From: Flavobacterium taihuense | GTDB lineage: Bacteria > Bacteroidota > Bacteroidia > Flavobacteriales > Flavobacteriaceae | Reading direction: 5' to 3' | Length of the DNA: 64,000 nt | NCBI RefSeq assembly: GCF_019351435.1 | Contig: NZ_JAHWYN010000005.1 | Coordinates: forward strand, 223,689-287,688 | Shown: piece by piece, positions 27,289 through 36,732 of the stretch | Layout of the letters: every line of letters starts with the position of its first letter | How positions within the stretch are numbered: the stretch's first letter is position 1 | Notes under the pieces: model-generated | Databases searched by the model: none | What the model was told of the DNA's origin: nothing | What the model saw: only the letters and a program-made list of their open reading frames with translations | Position numbers and translations under genes: made by a program

Positions 27289-28437
27289 ATGAAGTTCGCT
27301 ATAATTACTCATGTTCAGCATATTACTGATAAAAACAGTTATTTTGCATATGCTCCATACGTTCGTGAAATGAATGTTTGGGGAAAACATATTGATGAGT
27401 TTCTGATTGTTGCTCCAATCATTCAAAGGGAGAAGACCGCAATTGATATTCCTTACAACCAGAAAAAAATCACTTTTTATAAAATTGATTCAATCAGTTT
27501 ATTAGGATTTAGAGCTGTTTTGAACGCTATTTTAAAAGCTCCTAAAATAAGTTGGCAGATTTACAAAGCCATGTTTCAAGCCGATCATATTCATTTAAGA
27601 TGCCCGGGGAATATTGGATTATTGGGGTGTTTGATTCAAATCTTATTTCCTAATAAACCCAAAACAGCAAAATATGCAGGAAATTGGGACCCGAAAGCTA
27701 ATCAACCATGGAGTTACCGATTGCAAAAATGGATTTTGGACAATACCTTTTTGACCAGAAATATGCAGGTTTTAGTTTATGGGGAATGGGAGGGAAGTTC
27801 AAAAAATATAAAACCCTTTTTTACGGCAACCTATTTGGAATCGGATAAAGCTCCGATTCAATTGTTGGACTTAAAGGGGAAAATACATTTTGTTTTTGTA
27901 GGCACTTTATCTCAAGGGAAAAATCCATTGTATGCTATTCAATTAGTGGAATCATTATCTAAAAAAGGATATAACGTTTTTTTAGATTTGTATGGAGAAG
28001 GTATAGAACGTAAAGTTTTGGAAAGTTATATTGTTTCAAATAGTCTAGAAAAGAGGATAGTATTAAGAGGTAACCAAAATCAAAAATTAGTTACAGAAGC
28101 TTATCAAAGGTGCCATTTTGTGCTATTGCCTTCTAAAAGTGAAGGTTGGCCAAAAGCATTAGCCGAAGGGATGTTTTGGGGGTGCATTCCTATAGCTACT
28201 CCCGTTTCATGTGTCCCTTTTATGCTTGATTATGGTGAAAGAGGTGTATTGTTGCAAATGCCTCGAGAGCTTAGCTCGAACTGCCGCCACAATTTGGAAC
28301 AAGATGTTCTACAATTGGAAGTATTACTTAATGATGAAATTAATTTTAGGAATAGAAGAAATAAGGTATCTAATTGGTCCAGAAAATATACCTTGGATGT
28401 TTTTGAATCAGAAATAAAAAAAATTATAAAAAATTAA
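27289..28437 (+). CDS. GT4-family glycosyltransferase
   Basis: 382 residues from ATG 27289 (MKFAIITH); the frame is open to a TTG at 27235, but that would overlap the methyltransferase and add non-conserved residues. The donor half has FVFVGTLSQGKNP, a GEGIERK loop and LLPSKSEGWPKALAEGMFWG, the E-x7-E region of GT4. HIHLRCPGNIG and YAGNWDPK mark the acceptor half. It lies 14 bases after the methyltransferase and 6 before the next gene. Confidence 0.85.
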   Translation: MKFAIITHVQHITDKNSYFAYAPYVREMNVWGKHIDEFLIVAPIIQREKTAIDIPYNQKKITFYKIDSISLLGFRAVLNAILKAPKISWQIYKAMFQADHIHLRCPGNIGLLGCLIQILFPNKPKTAKYAGNWDPKANQPWSYRLQKWILDNTFLTRNMQVLVYGEWEGSSKNIKPFFTATYLESDKAPIQLLDLKGKIHFVFVGTLSQGKNPLYAIQLVESLSKKGYNVFLDLYGEGIERKVLESYIVSNSLEKRIVLRGNQNQKLVTEAYQRCHFVLLPSKSEGWPKALAEGMFWGCIPIATPVSCVPFMLDYGERGVLLQMPRELSSNCRHNLEQDVLQLEVLLNDEINFRNRRNKVSNWSRKYTLDVFESEIKKIIKN

Positions 28438-28443
28438 TGTAAA

Positions 28444-29433
28444 ATGAAGAAATTTTTAGTTGGAATTTTGTTTTTAGGAATTCTGTCTGTATTACTAATA
28501 AATCAAAGAACCCCCTTTTTCCAAAAAGATGGAGGCGGTTGGTCTGTAGGGTATGGAGAGTCCAGTGATTATCCGAAAGTTATAAATGTGAAAGAAAATG
28601 ACATTTATTCTATTGAGAAGTTAAAAGCACAAAATGACAGTACAGTTTTTCTGGCAGATCCTTTCTTTGTAAAAGAAAAAGACACCTTTTATTTGTTTTT
28701 TGAGCATAAAAAAACCAAAACAAATGGAGATGTTGGTTTACTGACTTCTATCGATGGTAAGAATTACTACTATCGGGGTACAGTTCTGACACAAAAGTTC
28801 CATTTGTCCTATCCACAGGTATTTAAATATAAAAATTGTTTTTATATGGTTCCAGAGTCTAAGCAAGCCAATGCCGTTTTGTTATACAAAGCTTATCATT
28901 TCCCTTATGATTGGAGAGTTTGTGATACTTTAGTCAGTAATGTTAGATTGAAAGATCCTTCTATTTATGTTTCAGATTCTCTAAGTATTATGGTGGCATC
29001 AGATGATAAACTAAATATGTATGTCTATCAAGCGGATTCTCTTTTTGGAAAATGGAGCTTGAATAAAAAGCCTATTGCTCTAATGGGAACGGAAGCAAGG
29101 GCAGGAGGACGTTTTTTTGCAGATAAAAAAGGATTGATTTTGCCCATTCAAAATTGTACCAATGGTTATGGATACGGATTGTCATTATATCGATTTTCTT
29201 TTAAAGATGGATCCTATACCACCAAAAGAGAATCACCCTTTTTTTTAAAGGCTAATAAAGATATCAAAGAATTTAATGCAGGCATGCATCAGTTGGATAT
29301 TCAACGGTTGGATGCTAATCATTATTACTATGTGTATGATGGTAGTAGATTAAACAGTGATTCTAAAAAAATCAATATCTGGGGCCCTCTAAAATGGACA
29401 TATATTGATTTAAAAAATTGGATTTTAAATTAA
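28444..29433 (+). CDS. Beta-propeller protein resembling the N-terminal domain of glucosamine inositolphosphorylceramide transferase
   Basis: 329 residues. A hydrophobic N-terminus (~4-20) is a signal anchor or signal peptide. The rest is built of repeated beta segments: LADPFFVKEKDTFYLFFE, LSYPQVFKYKNCFYMVPE, LKDPSIYVSD and EARAGGRFFA. These are blade motifs of a five-bladed propeller as in GH43/GH32-like folds and the GINT1 N-terminal domain. No transferase domain follows. In a glycan cluster it may bind or modify the polysaccharide; function is not established. The gene overlaps the next by one base (TAATG). Confidence 0.7.
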   Translation: MKKFLVGILFLGILSVLLINQRTPFFQKDGGGWSVGYGESSDYPKVINVKENDIYSIEKLKAQNDSTVFLADPFFVKEKDTFYLFFEHKKTKTNGDVGLLTSIDGKNYYYRGTVLTQKFHLSYPQVFKYKNCFYMVPESKQANAVLLYKAYHFPYDWRVCDTLVSNVRLKDPSIYVSDSLSIMVASDDKLNMYVYQADSLFGKWSLNKKPIALMGTEARAGGRFFADKKGLILPIQNCTNGYGYGLSLYRFSFKDGSYTTKRESPFFLKANKDIKEFNAGMHQLDIQRLDANHYYYVYDGSRLNSDSKKINIWGPLKWTYIDLKNWILN

Positions 29434-30506
29434 TGAGAATCATTCAATTAATAGATTCCCTTGAAGCAGGTGGTGCTGAGCGTATGGCAGTTAGTTATGC
29501 GAATGTGCTTGCCACTCAAATAGAATTTTCTGGCATAGTGGCTACTAGAAAAGAAGGCCTACTTTTAGATCAAATAAATGGAAATGTTTCTTATTTGTTT
29601 TTGAATAAAAAGGGCAAAGTTGATTTTGGGGCTCTTTTTAGATTGCGTTCTTTTGTTTTAAAAAACAAGATTACTCATATTCATGCCCATAGTACTTCTT
29701 TTTTTTTGGGATTTTTATTAAAATTGACGTTTCCTTCTTTGAAATTATTTTGGCACAATCATCACGGTAATAGCCGTTCTTTGCCTAAAAAAAAGATATT
29801 GATTTTGAGATTTAGTGCACTTTTTTTTAATGGAGTAATTGCCGTAAATCAAGAGCTTAAAATTTGGGTCAAACAACAATTAAAGGCCAATAATGTTATT
29901 TATTTGCCTAATTTTCCAGTAAAAGAAATAGGAGTGGAAGCTACCACCATTTTGAAAGGGAAAAATAAGAAAAGGATTGTTTCTTTGGCAAATTTGAGAG
30001 GTGATAAAAACCACTTTTTATTATTAGAGGTTGCCATAAAACTAAAGCAGTCATATCCTGATTGGACTTTTCATTTGGTTGGAAAAGATTTTGAAGATGA
30101 CTATTCCAAACAAATTTCTAGATTGATTCAGGAGTACGATTTAGAAAATAATGTATTTCTTTACGGTTCGCAACAAGATATTGAAAACATACTAAATCAA
30201 GTATCTATTGCTGTTTTGACTTCTAAATCTGAGGGTTTGCCTGTAGCGCTTTTAGAATATGGATTGTATAAAAAAGCGGTTGTTGTTACTCGTGTTGGTG
30301 AAATACCTATGATAGTGCAACATGAATTGAATGGTTTTATTGTTGATTCTAATAAACCGGATTTGTTTTATGAGTCTCTGGTTAATTTGATAACTAGTGA
30401 GGAATTGCAATCTGAATTTGGAAGTGCATTATATGATACTATTCAAATCAGTTATACGGCTGAAAGTGTGATTGAAAAATATTTAAAGTGGTTGCAAATC
30501 AGTTAA
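29433..30506 (+). CDS. GT4-family glycosyltransferase
   Basis: 357 residues from ATG 29433 (MRIIQL); an in-frame TTG at 29418 would extend into the previous gene. DSLEAGGAERM is the N-terminal loop typical of WbnK/TuaC-like GT4 enzymes. HAHSTSFF and HNHHGN lie in the acceptor half. VSLANLRGDKNH and LTSKSEGLPVALLEYGLY (E-x7-E) lie in the donor half. It directly precedes the polymerase/ligase gene. Confidence 0.88.
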   Translation: MRIIQLIDSLEAGGAERMAVSYANVLATQIEFSGIVATRKEGLLLDQINGNVSYLFLNKKGKVDFGALFRLRSFVLKNKITHIHAHSTSFFLGFLLKLTFPSLKLFWHNHHGNSRSLPKKKILILRFSALFFNGVIAVNQELKIWVKQQLKANNVIYLPNFPVKEIGVEATTILKGKNKKRIVSLANLRGDKNHFLLLEVAIKLKQSYPDWTFHLVGKDFEDDYSKQISRLIQEYDLENNVFLYGSQQDIENILNQVSIAVLTSKSEGLPVALLEYGLYKKAVVVTRVGEIPMIVQHELNGFIVDSNKPDLFYESLVNLITSEELQSEFGSALYDTIQISYTAESVIEKYLKWLQIS

Positions 30507-30507
30507 A

Positions 30508-31851
30508 ATGAAAAAAGAAGAATTATCGTATGTTTATTTAATTTTATTTCATGCTTTTTTGGGAGTATTGGTATATGTATTTCCTTTTATATCAAAAATA
30601 TATACTTTAACACTATTCGTATTTGGTGTTTTTTATATTGTAAAAAACAGGAACAAAAACAATGAAGCACTTATTATATCTGCTTATGTCGTTAGTGTTG
30701 AGGTACTTTTGCGAATGACAGACGGAATGATCTTGAATGAGTTTGGGAAATACTCCATCATGATTTTTATGTTTTTGGGTATGGTGTATTCCGGTTTTTT
30801 GAAGAATGCCATAATGTATTGGCTCTTTTTGATATTGTTGGTCCCCAGTATTGTTATATCTACTCTTTCTTTAAATTTTGATACGGATATAAGAAAAGCA
30901 ATTGCGTTTAATATTTCAGGTCCCGTTTGTTTGGGTTTTTGTTCTATATATTGTTACCAAAGAAAAGTATCATTTGATCGTTTGAAAGCAATAATAGCTG
31001 CTTTTTCTTTACCGTTAATTGCTACGTCCGTTTATTTGTTTCTGTTTAGCCCTAGTGTGAAGGATGTGGTTACAGGGACGCAATCTAATTTTGCTACATC
31101 AGGTGGATTTGGACCCAATCAAGTTTCTACCATATTGGGATTAGGGGTGTTTGTTTTTTTTGTGCAATTGTTATTGAATTCTAAGAGTAGGTTATTACAA
31201 ATTGTAAATGCATCATTTGTTCTAGTTTTTGCTTTTAGAGGAATTGTTACTTTTTCGAGAGGAGGGGTAATGACGGCAATAGGGATGATTTTTATACTTT
31301 TGGTAGTATTGTATCTCCAAGCTAGTTTTACGATAAAGCCTAAAATAGGGTTGATTGTTATTGTGTCTTTTTTGGCAGGTTTGGGCGTTTGGGGATATAG
31401 TTCCATACAAACCAGCGGAATGATAAATAAGCGGTATGCAAATGAAGATGCTTTAGGGAGAAAGAAAAAAAGTCAACTAAGTGGTAGAGAGGTGCTTATT
31501 GAATCCGAATTGCAAATGTTTTTAGATAATCCTATTTTAGGGGTTGGTGTGGGTAAAAACAAAGAAATAAGAAGGCAACAGACCGGAATTGATTTAGCTT
31601 CTCATAATGAGATTACGAGAATGTTGGCAGAACATGGTTCTCTTGGTTTGATTGATTTACTGATTTTATTTTGTACTCCTTTGTTTTTATTTGTTAATAA
31701 TCGTCAAAATATATTGGCATTGTCTTTTTTAGCGTTTTGGTTGTTAACTATTAATCATGCCGCCATGCGTCTAGCTGCTCCTGCATTTGTTTATGCTCTT
31801 TCATTATTAAAAGTTTATACTGTTGAAACATCTACTGTACATAGGAAATAA
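30508..31851 (+). CDS. O-antigen polymerase/ligase family membrane protein (Wzy/WaaL-like)
   Basis: 447 residues with about ten to eleven hydrophobic helices. The Wzy_C region carries FRGIVTFSRGGVMTAIG and a long periplasmic loop with LDNPILGVGVGKN and SHNEITRMLAEHGSLGL, the hallmark of O-antigen ligases and polymerases. Ligase and polymerase cannot be told apart by sequence. Inside a repeat-unit cluster, polymerisation of lipid-linked repeats in the periplasm is more likely. Its 3' end overlaps the next gene by 29 bases. Confidence 0.85.
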   Translation: MKKEELSYVYLILFHAFLGVLVYVFPFISKIYTLTLFVFGVFYIVKNRNKNNEALIISAYVVSVEVLLRMTDGMILNEFGKYSIMIFMFLGMVYSGFLKNAIMYWLFLILLVPSIVISTLSLNFDTDIRKAIAFNISGPVCLGFCSIYCYQRKVSFDRLKAIIAAFSLPLIATSVYLFLFSPSVKDVVTGTQSNFATSGGFGPNQVSTILGLGVFVFFVQLLLNSKSRLLQIVNASFVLVFAFRGIVTFSRGGVMTAIGMIFILLVVLYLQASFTIKPKIGLIVIVSFLAGLGVWGYSSIQTSGMINKRYANEDALGRKKKSQLSGREVLIESELQMFLDNPILGVGVGKNKEIRRQQTGIDLASHNEITRMLAEHGSLGLIDLLILFCTPLFLFVNNRQNILALSFLAFWLLTINHAAMRLAAPAFVYALSLLKVYTVETSTVHRK

Positions 31852-32830
31852 ATTATCCAAACATGGAGTTACCCCAACGACCATTGAAATTCTTGGCCCA
31901 CTTTTGGAGCAAGAGGGATTTATGGTATCATATAGTGCTTCTCAAAAAAATCAAGCTCGAAGATTGATTGCCATGTTGTGGAATGTAGTTCGGTATTGTA
32001 AGGTAGATGTAGTACTAATTGACACGTATAGTACGACTAATTTCTGGTATGCATTTGCGACATCTCAGTTGTGTAGATTGTTTCGATTAAAATATATACC
32101 AATTCTGCACGGCGGAAATTTAGCTTCTAGACTAAAAAATAATCCAAGAGTTTGCCAAATGATTTTTAAACATTCTTTTCAGAATATAGCACCGTCTCTT
32201 TTCTTGAAAGACCAATTTAAAGGAGAAGGTTATGAAAATGTAATTCACATTCCCAATGCTATTGAATTAAGAAGTTATCCATTTTTAAAACGAGAAATAG
32301 CCACTCCCAATCTATTATGGGTACGCTCTTTTGCAGAAATATACAATCCTATGATGGCTGTTGAGGTATTTGAAGTCATAAAAAAAAAATATCCCGAAGC
32401 GACGCTTTGTATGGTTGGACCAGAAAAAGACGGAAGTTTATTGAGTACCAAACAAAAAGCCAAAGAGTTAAAATTGGAAGTGCTTTTTACAGGTAAATTA
32501 TCCAAACCAGAATGGATTTCCCTTTCTAAAAATTATGATATATTTATTAATACAACTCATTTTGATAATACACCGGTTAGCGTTATGGAAGCTATGAGCT
32601 TAGGATTGGCGGTCGTATCTACCAATGTTGGGGGAATTCCGTTTCTTCTGGAGGATAATCGAGATGCTTTGTTGGTGTCAGATAATGATGTCGATAAAAT
32701 GGTTAGTCAAATTCAGAAATTAATGGATAGTCCGGATATTTTTCAAGAATTAACTAAGAACGCAAGACTGAAAGCAGAATATTTTGACTGGCAAATAGTT
32801 AAGGATGAGTGGATGGCTATTTTGAAATAA
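31823..32830 (+). CDS. GT4-family glycosyltransferase
   Basis: 335 residues from TTG 31823, inside the 3' end of the polymerase gene; the N-terminal strand HLLYIGNKLSKHG fits this start. VVLIDTYSTTN and ILHGGNL are acceptor-half motifs. LWVRSFAEIYNP and HFDNTPVSVMEAMSLGLAVVS form the donor half, with the E-x7-E spacing slightly altered. It is the last ordinary transferase before the initiating enzyme. A 57-bp gap follows. Confidence 0.85.
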   Translation: MKHLLYIGNKLSKHGVTPTTIEILGPLLEQEGFMVSYSASQKNQARRLIAMLWNVVRYCKVDVVLIDTYSTTNFWYAFATSQLCRLFRLKYIPILHGGNLASRLKNNPRVCQMIFKHSFQNIAPSLFLKDQFKGEGYENVIHIPNAIELRSYPFLKREIATPNLLWVRSFAEIYNPMMAVEVFEVIKKKYPEATLCMVGPEKDGSLLSTKQKAKELKLEVLFTGKLSKPEWISLSKNYDIFINTTHFDNTPVSVMEAMSLGLAVVSTNVGGIPFLLEDNRDALLVSDNDVDKMVSQIQKLMDSPDIFQELTKNARLKAEYFDWQIVKDEWMAILK

Positions 32831-32887
32831 AGGAGGTTTAGTTTTTATATAATAAGTAACTTGCAGCAAAAATAAGTTTTAAAATTT

Positions 32888-34288
32888 ATGGGTAATAAAA
32901 AAAAAATGCATTTCGAAATATCTGAACGTAAATTACTTTTACGTTTTTTTGATGTAGTTTTTGTATTGCTTGGGTTGTATAGTATAGGCTTTATTTTCAA
33001 ATTCGATTATTTTCAATTTACAGCTTCTAATTATTATTGGGTAATTATTTTGGCTGTTTACATTAACATATTTGGAGCGATTTTCGAAATGTACAATCTT
33101 CAAGTAGCAAGTAATCATTTTCAAGTATTAAGAAGTGCAGTTCTAACGACATCCTCCACGGTAGTGTTTTATTTATTAACACCTGTTTTTTCTCCCCAAT
33201 TACCTAAAAACCGTTTGCAATTATTATTTTTTTACATTACAGTTTTTGTAGCATTATATGCTTGGAGAATGATTTATGTTCGTTTTTTAGCATCCAATAG
33301 ATTTGTTCAAAATGTGGTTTTAGTATGTGATAAGGAACAGGTTGAGGAGCTTGTTTCGGGTCTTGAGAGTGTCGACCCTCATTATAAAATAATAGGATAC
33401 GTTAATTCAGATACTGATTCTATTTCAATTATAGAGTTTGATTATCAATATGTAAGACATATTAAAATAGAAGATCTAACTTTATTTGTTGCCGAAAATG
33501 GAATTTCAGAAGTAGTGATTGCCTCTCAAAAAACTGATGGAATTACGGCTGAATTATATCAGCAATTACTTCATTTATTAGAATCGGGTAAGAGTATTCG
33601 GGAATATACGCATGTGTATGAAAGTAAAACACAACGTATTCCGGTTCAATATATTTCGCGAGACTTTTACCGTTTCTTCCCTTTCAGTCGTAGCAACCAA
33701 AATAAATTATACCTTTATTCTATCAGGATATTTGAAGTTGTTTTTTCATTGGCTGGCATAGTAATAGGGCTATTTTTAATTCCTTTAATATTGGTATGTA
33801 ATAATTTTTGGAACAAAGGAAAATTGTTTTATACTCAAAAAAGAGTCGGTAAAGATGGTGTTGTGTTTAAAATTATAAAATTTCGGACCATGGTGAAAAA
33901 TGCCGAAAAAGCAGGAGCCGTTTTTGCTAAAACGAATGATTCTCGAGTTACCAAGTTTGGGAAATTTTTAAGAAAAACCAGAATAGATGAATTTCCGCAG
34001 TTTATCAATATTCTAAAAGGAGATATGGCTATTATTGGTCCAAGACCTGAACGACCTGTTTTTGTTAAAGAAATTGCTCAAATGATGCCGTTCTATGAAA
34101 CCCGTCATATCATAAAACCTGGACTTACCGGTTGGGCTCAAGTCAATTATTCCTATGGCGAAAAATTGGAAGATAGCCTGATAAAATTACAATATGATTT
34201 GTATTATATCAAACATCGAAGCATTTACTTGGATTTGAGCATTGCTTTCAAAACGGTTTCTACGGTTTTATTTTATAGAGGCCAATAA
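32888..34288 (+). CDS. Polyprenyl-phosphate glycosyl-1-phosphate transferase (initiating, WcaJ-like)
   Basis: 466 residues. Four N-terminal helices and a CoA-binding-like cytosolic domain are followed by a hydrophobic segment (~275-300) and the bacterial sugar-transferase domain. Catalytic motifs are complete: VFKIIKFRTMVKNAE, KFLRKTRIDEFPQFIN, GDMAIIGPRPE and KPGLTGWAQVN. The enzyme moves a sugar-1-phosphate from UDP-sugar to undecaprenyl phosphate, starting each repeat unit at the inner membrane. It ends the + strand cluster. Only one base separates its stop from the stop of the convergent gene. Confidence 0.92.
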   Translation: MGNKKKMHFEISERKLLLRFFDVVFVLLGLYSIGFIFKFDYFQFTASNYYWVIILAVYINIFGAIFEMYNLQVASNHFQVLRSAVLTTSSTVVFYLLTPVFSPQLPKNRLQLLFFYITVFVALYAWRMIYVRFLASNRFVQNVVLVCDKEQVEELVSGLESVDPHYKIIGYVNSDTDSISIIEFDYQYVRHIKIEDLTLFVAENGISEVVIASQKTDGITAELYQQLLHLLESGKSIREYTHVYESKTQRIPVQYISRDFYRFFPFSRSNQNKLYLYSIRIFEVVFSLAGIVIGLFLIPLILVCNNFWNKGKLFYTQKRVGKDGVVFKIIKFRTMVKNAEKAGAVFAKTNDSRVTKFGKFLRKTRIDEFPQFINILKGDMAIIGPRPERPVFVKEIAQMMPFYETRHIIKPGLTGWAQVNYSYGEKLEDSLIKLQYDLYYIKHRSIYLDLSIAFKTVSTVLFYRGQ

Positions 34289-34289
34289 A

Positions 34290-35429
34290 TTAAATAATTA
34301 TAGGAATGCGTTTTTTGTGTTTGATAGCCAGACGCGCTAAAACAATCAAATTGGTTATCAGTATTGGTGAAACAATAAGCAAGTGAATTTTTGTGATGAT
34401 GAAAAAGAAATACACAATCATCATAAGAATATTTAAGACAGAAAATCTGTAGGTCCATTTTGGGTTTCTTGTGCTCCAAAAATACAATACCATAAAGAGT
34501 ACAGGATTGAACAATAGAATGTTGTAGTTGTATCCTAACTCTTGATGCGAAGAATAAAATCCTAAAAAAACAAATAGCAAACCCAATAAAGCTATAATTG
34601 TTAGATAAATAAAATCAATACTTTTCTTGTTTATAAAAATCACAAACCCTAAAAGTACAAGATAAGTATAGCAGTTGTTCCACCAAGAAGTTGGTGTTTC
34701 TTCTTCGAAAGCGATTAATGTTTTATTTTCTTGGCATAAAGGATGGTTTTGATACTGAATGAGTTTTAAACTTTTTTGAAGTTCAAAGGGCAAAAATATT
34801 TTAGTGCCCATTTGGTCCACTTTTGTTCCAAATACAATGCTCGTTCCTAATTTTTCATAAAAATGATTGTCAAAATAAGGGTATAAAATACTTCTGTAAG
34901 TTTGGTCTGTATCCGTTTTTTTGACAATTACTTTCGCATTCAATGTCTTGTTGATTACATCTACCACTTTCGAAGTGCAGTTGTTATCAATGAATTTATA
35001 TTGATACAAACGTTCTTCAGATAGCAGTGATTGAGCTAAGTTTTCAAATAATTTTTGTTTGAGCGCTAGTGGAATGTTTAATTCTTGTTCATAAACACTT
35101 CTCTTTTCATAATTGTATTGATTCATAAAATCAATATATCTATTGTTTACTATAAAATAATTTAAATTCCCTTTGGTAAATTGCATCACAAAATTGGGTG
35201 TATCAAAATCAAAAGCACCATAGTTATAGACAACGTCGAGATTGTTCTCTAAATCACTGACTCTTATGGCTGTGTGACCAAATAAAGAATACGATTCGTT
35301 TCCGGTACCACAGGTAAGTATACTAATTCGAGCATTTTTGGATAACAAGGTATTTTGGCTGAATGAGTTGCAGATTGAACTCAGCAAAAGAATGCATAAA
35401 AATATTTTTTTTAATTGATAGATATTCAT
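34290..35429 (-). CDS. DUF4105 (Lnb N-terminal-like) periplasmic/membrane protein
   Basis: 379 residues. A signal peptide (~1-25, ending CNSFSQ) leads to a DUF4105 domain: SLFGHTAIRVSD, VYNYGAFDFDTPNF, and FIDNNCTSKVVDV with a Cys in the position of the Lnb-type putative active site. The C-terminal third (~260-370) has about four membrane helices. The family is common in Bacteroidetes and remains uncharacterised; similarity to Lnb-type proteins suggests a cysteine hydrolase, unproven. It may share a transcript with the PorV-like gene upstream. Confidence 0.82.
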   Translation of the reverse strand: MNIYQLKKIFLCILLLSSICNSFSQNTLLSKNARISILTCGTGNESYSLFGHTAIRVSDLENNLDVVYNYGAFDFDTPNFVMQFTKGNLNYFIVNNRYIDFMNQYNYEKRSVYEQELNIPLALKQKLFENLAQSLLSEERLYQYKFIDNNCTSKVVDVINKTLNAKVIVKKTDTDQTYRSILYPYFDNHFYEKLGTSIVFGTKVDQMGTKIFLPFELQKSLKLIQYQNHPLCQENKTLIAFEEETPTSWWNNCYTYLVLLGFVIFINKKSIDFIYLTIIALLGLLFVFLGFYSSHQELGYNYNILLFNPVLFMVLYFWSTRNPKWTYRFSVLNILMMIVYFFFIITKIHLLIVSPILITNLIVLARLAIKHKKRIPIII

Positions 35430-35474
35430 TTTGTCAATTTTTTAATTTAAAATGTGATTTTTAAGGGTCTAAAG

Positions 35475-36545
35475 TTAGTTTCTAAAAAGGGATAAATCAA
35501 TTTTCAAAGAAAACACATTGGAATACATTGCTGTACTTTGGTTGCCTAATGCAGTTAATGCATAGTCAATTGCGATTCCTTTGTATTTAAAACCCAAACC
35601 AATGTTGGGTTGAAATCCTATTTTTTCTCCATTATCCAATTGTGTTACCTTTTGGAAATTCCCAACGCCAGCTCTCAAAAAAGCAAGATTGGTGTAACCA
35701 AATTCCAAACCAATTGCTGGATCGATACTCACCAAACTGCTTGAAATTAAATCATTTGTCTGAGTAAACTGCATATTCATGTTGGCGGTGGTCAAAAGAC
35801 TGTAATCGTCATGAAAAACAAATTTTTTGGCCACACCCAATTGCGCTTTCGGTAAGGTAATCTCTGTGCTTTCAGGTGCTTCCTGATTCTGGCCAGGGAT
35901 GGCATCAGCTATTTTTTTATAGGCTTCTTCGTTGATGTTCCAAATATTATAAGTCGTTGTGATGTCACGAAGCATTAACCCAAATTGCCAATCATTTTTT
36001 TCAAATTGTAATCCTAAATCAAAGCCAAATCCCCAAGAAGTTGCGAAATCCCCAATGATTCTTCGAATAATTTTGGCATTTACTCCATATTGAAATCCGG
36101 GGACGGGTAATTTTACGGCATACGAAAAGGTAAAACCATAGTCTGCCGTAGAAAACAGTTTAATTCTATTGTAATCAATATTACCCTCGTTGTCTATCAA
36201 ATCGGTGGTATTCATAATATCATCAACACCAAAACGTATTACCGATATTCCCCAAGCACTTCGGTCATCAATGGGACTAGCATAAGCAGCATAATCATAT
36301 TTGGCAATATTGGCGAAGTAATTGGAATGCATTAAGGCCATTTGATTGTCTTCCAGATGAAGCAGTCCTGCTGGATTCCAATAGCATGAATTGACGTCAG
36401 AAGTAGAAGCCACCACAGCATTTGACATTCCCAAAGCTGCTGCATCTACACCTATATTCATGAACTCATTCGAATATTTTCGAACTGTCTGGCTGTAGAT
36501 AGTATTTACAATAAAAAGGAACAAAAGGAGCTGTGTTTTTTTCAA
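35475..36545 (-). CDS. PorV/PorQ-family outer-membrane beta-barrel protein (probable PorV2)
   Basis: 356 residues with a signal peptide (MKKTQL...IYSQ, ~18 residues). Then comes the PorV-type start: EFMNIGVDAAALGMSNAVVA, a stretch with SDVNSCYWNPAGL, and ANIAKYDYAAYASP. Alternating aromatic strands follow, and the C-terminal strand ends with Phe-Arg-Asn. FadL-like barrels of this kind are associated with type IX secretion in Bacteroidetes. Which paralogue (PorV, PorQ, PorV2) is inference. It lies 45 bases upstream of the DUF4105 gene on the same strand. Confidence 0.85.
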   Translation of the reverse strand: MKKTQLLLFLFIVNTIYSQTVRKYSNEFMNIGVDAAALGMSNAVVASTSDVNSCYWNPAGLLHLEDNQMALMHSNYFANIAKYDYAAYASPIDDRSAWGISVIRFGVDDIMNTTDLIDNEGNIDYNRIKLFSTADYGFTFSYAVKLPVPGFQYGVNAKIIRRIIGDFATSWGFGFDLGLQFEKNDWQFGLMLRDITTTYNIWNINEEAYKKIADAIPGQNQEAPESTEITLPKAQLGVAKKFVFHDDYSLLTTANMNMQFTQTNDLISSSLVSIDPAIGLEFGYTNLAFLRAGVGNFQKVTQLDNGEKIGFQPNIGLGFKYKGIAIDYALTALGNQSTAMYSNVFSLKIDLSLFRN

Positions 36546-36732
36546 AAGAGAGTATTTGGAGGCGTAATGCGTTTTTAATTTTTACCAAAAATAAAGTTTT
36601 TTGATGATGTAGCTACTTCAATTCAATGAATTAATAATTTTTGTTAAGAAGCATCTAAAATCTATTAACAAAACAAGTATCGCTTTCACTTATTATATTA
36701 AATTTGTCGAGCTTATCATTCAATTTAAAACT

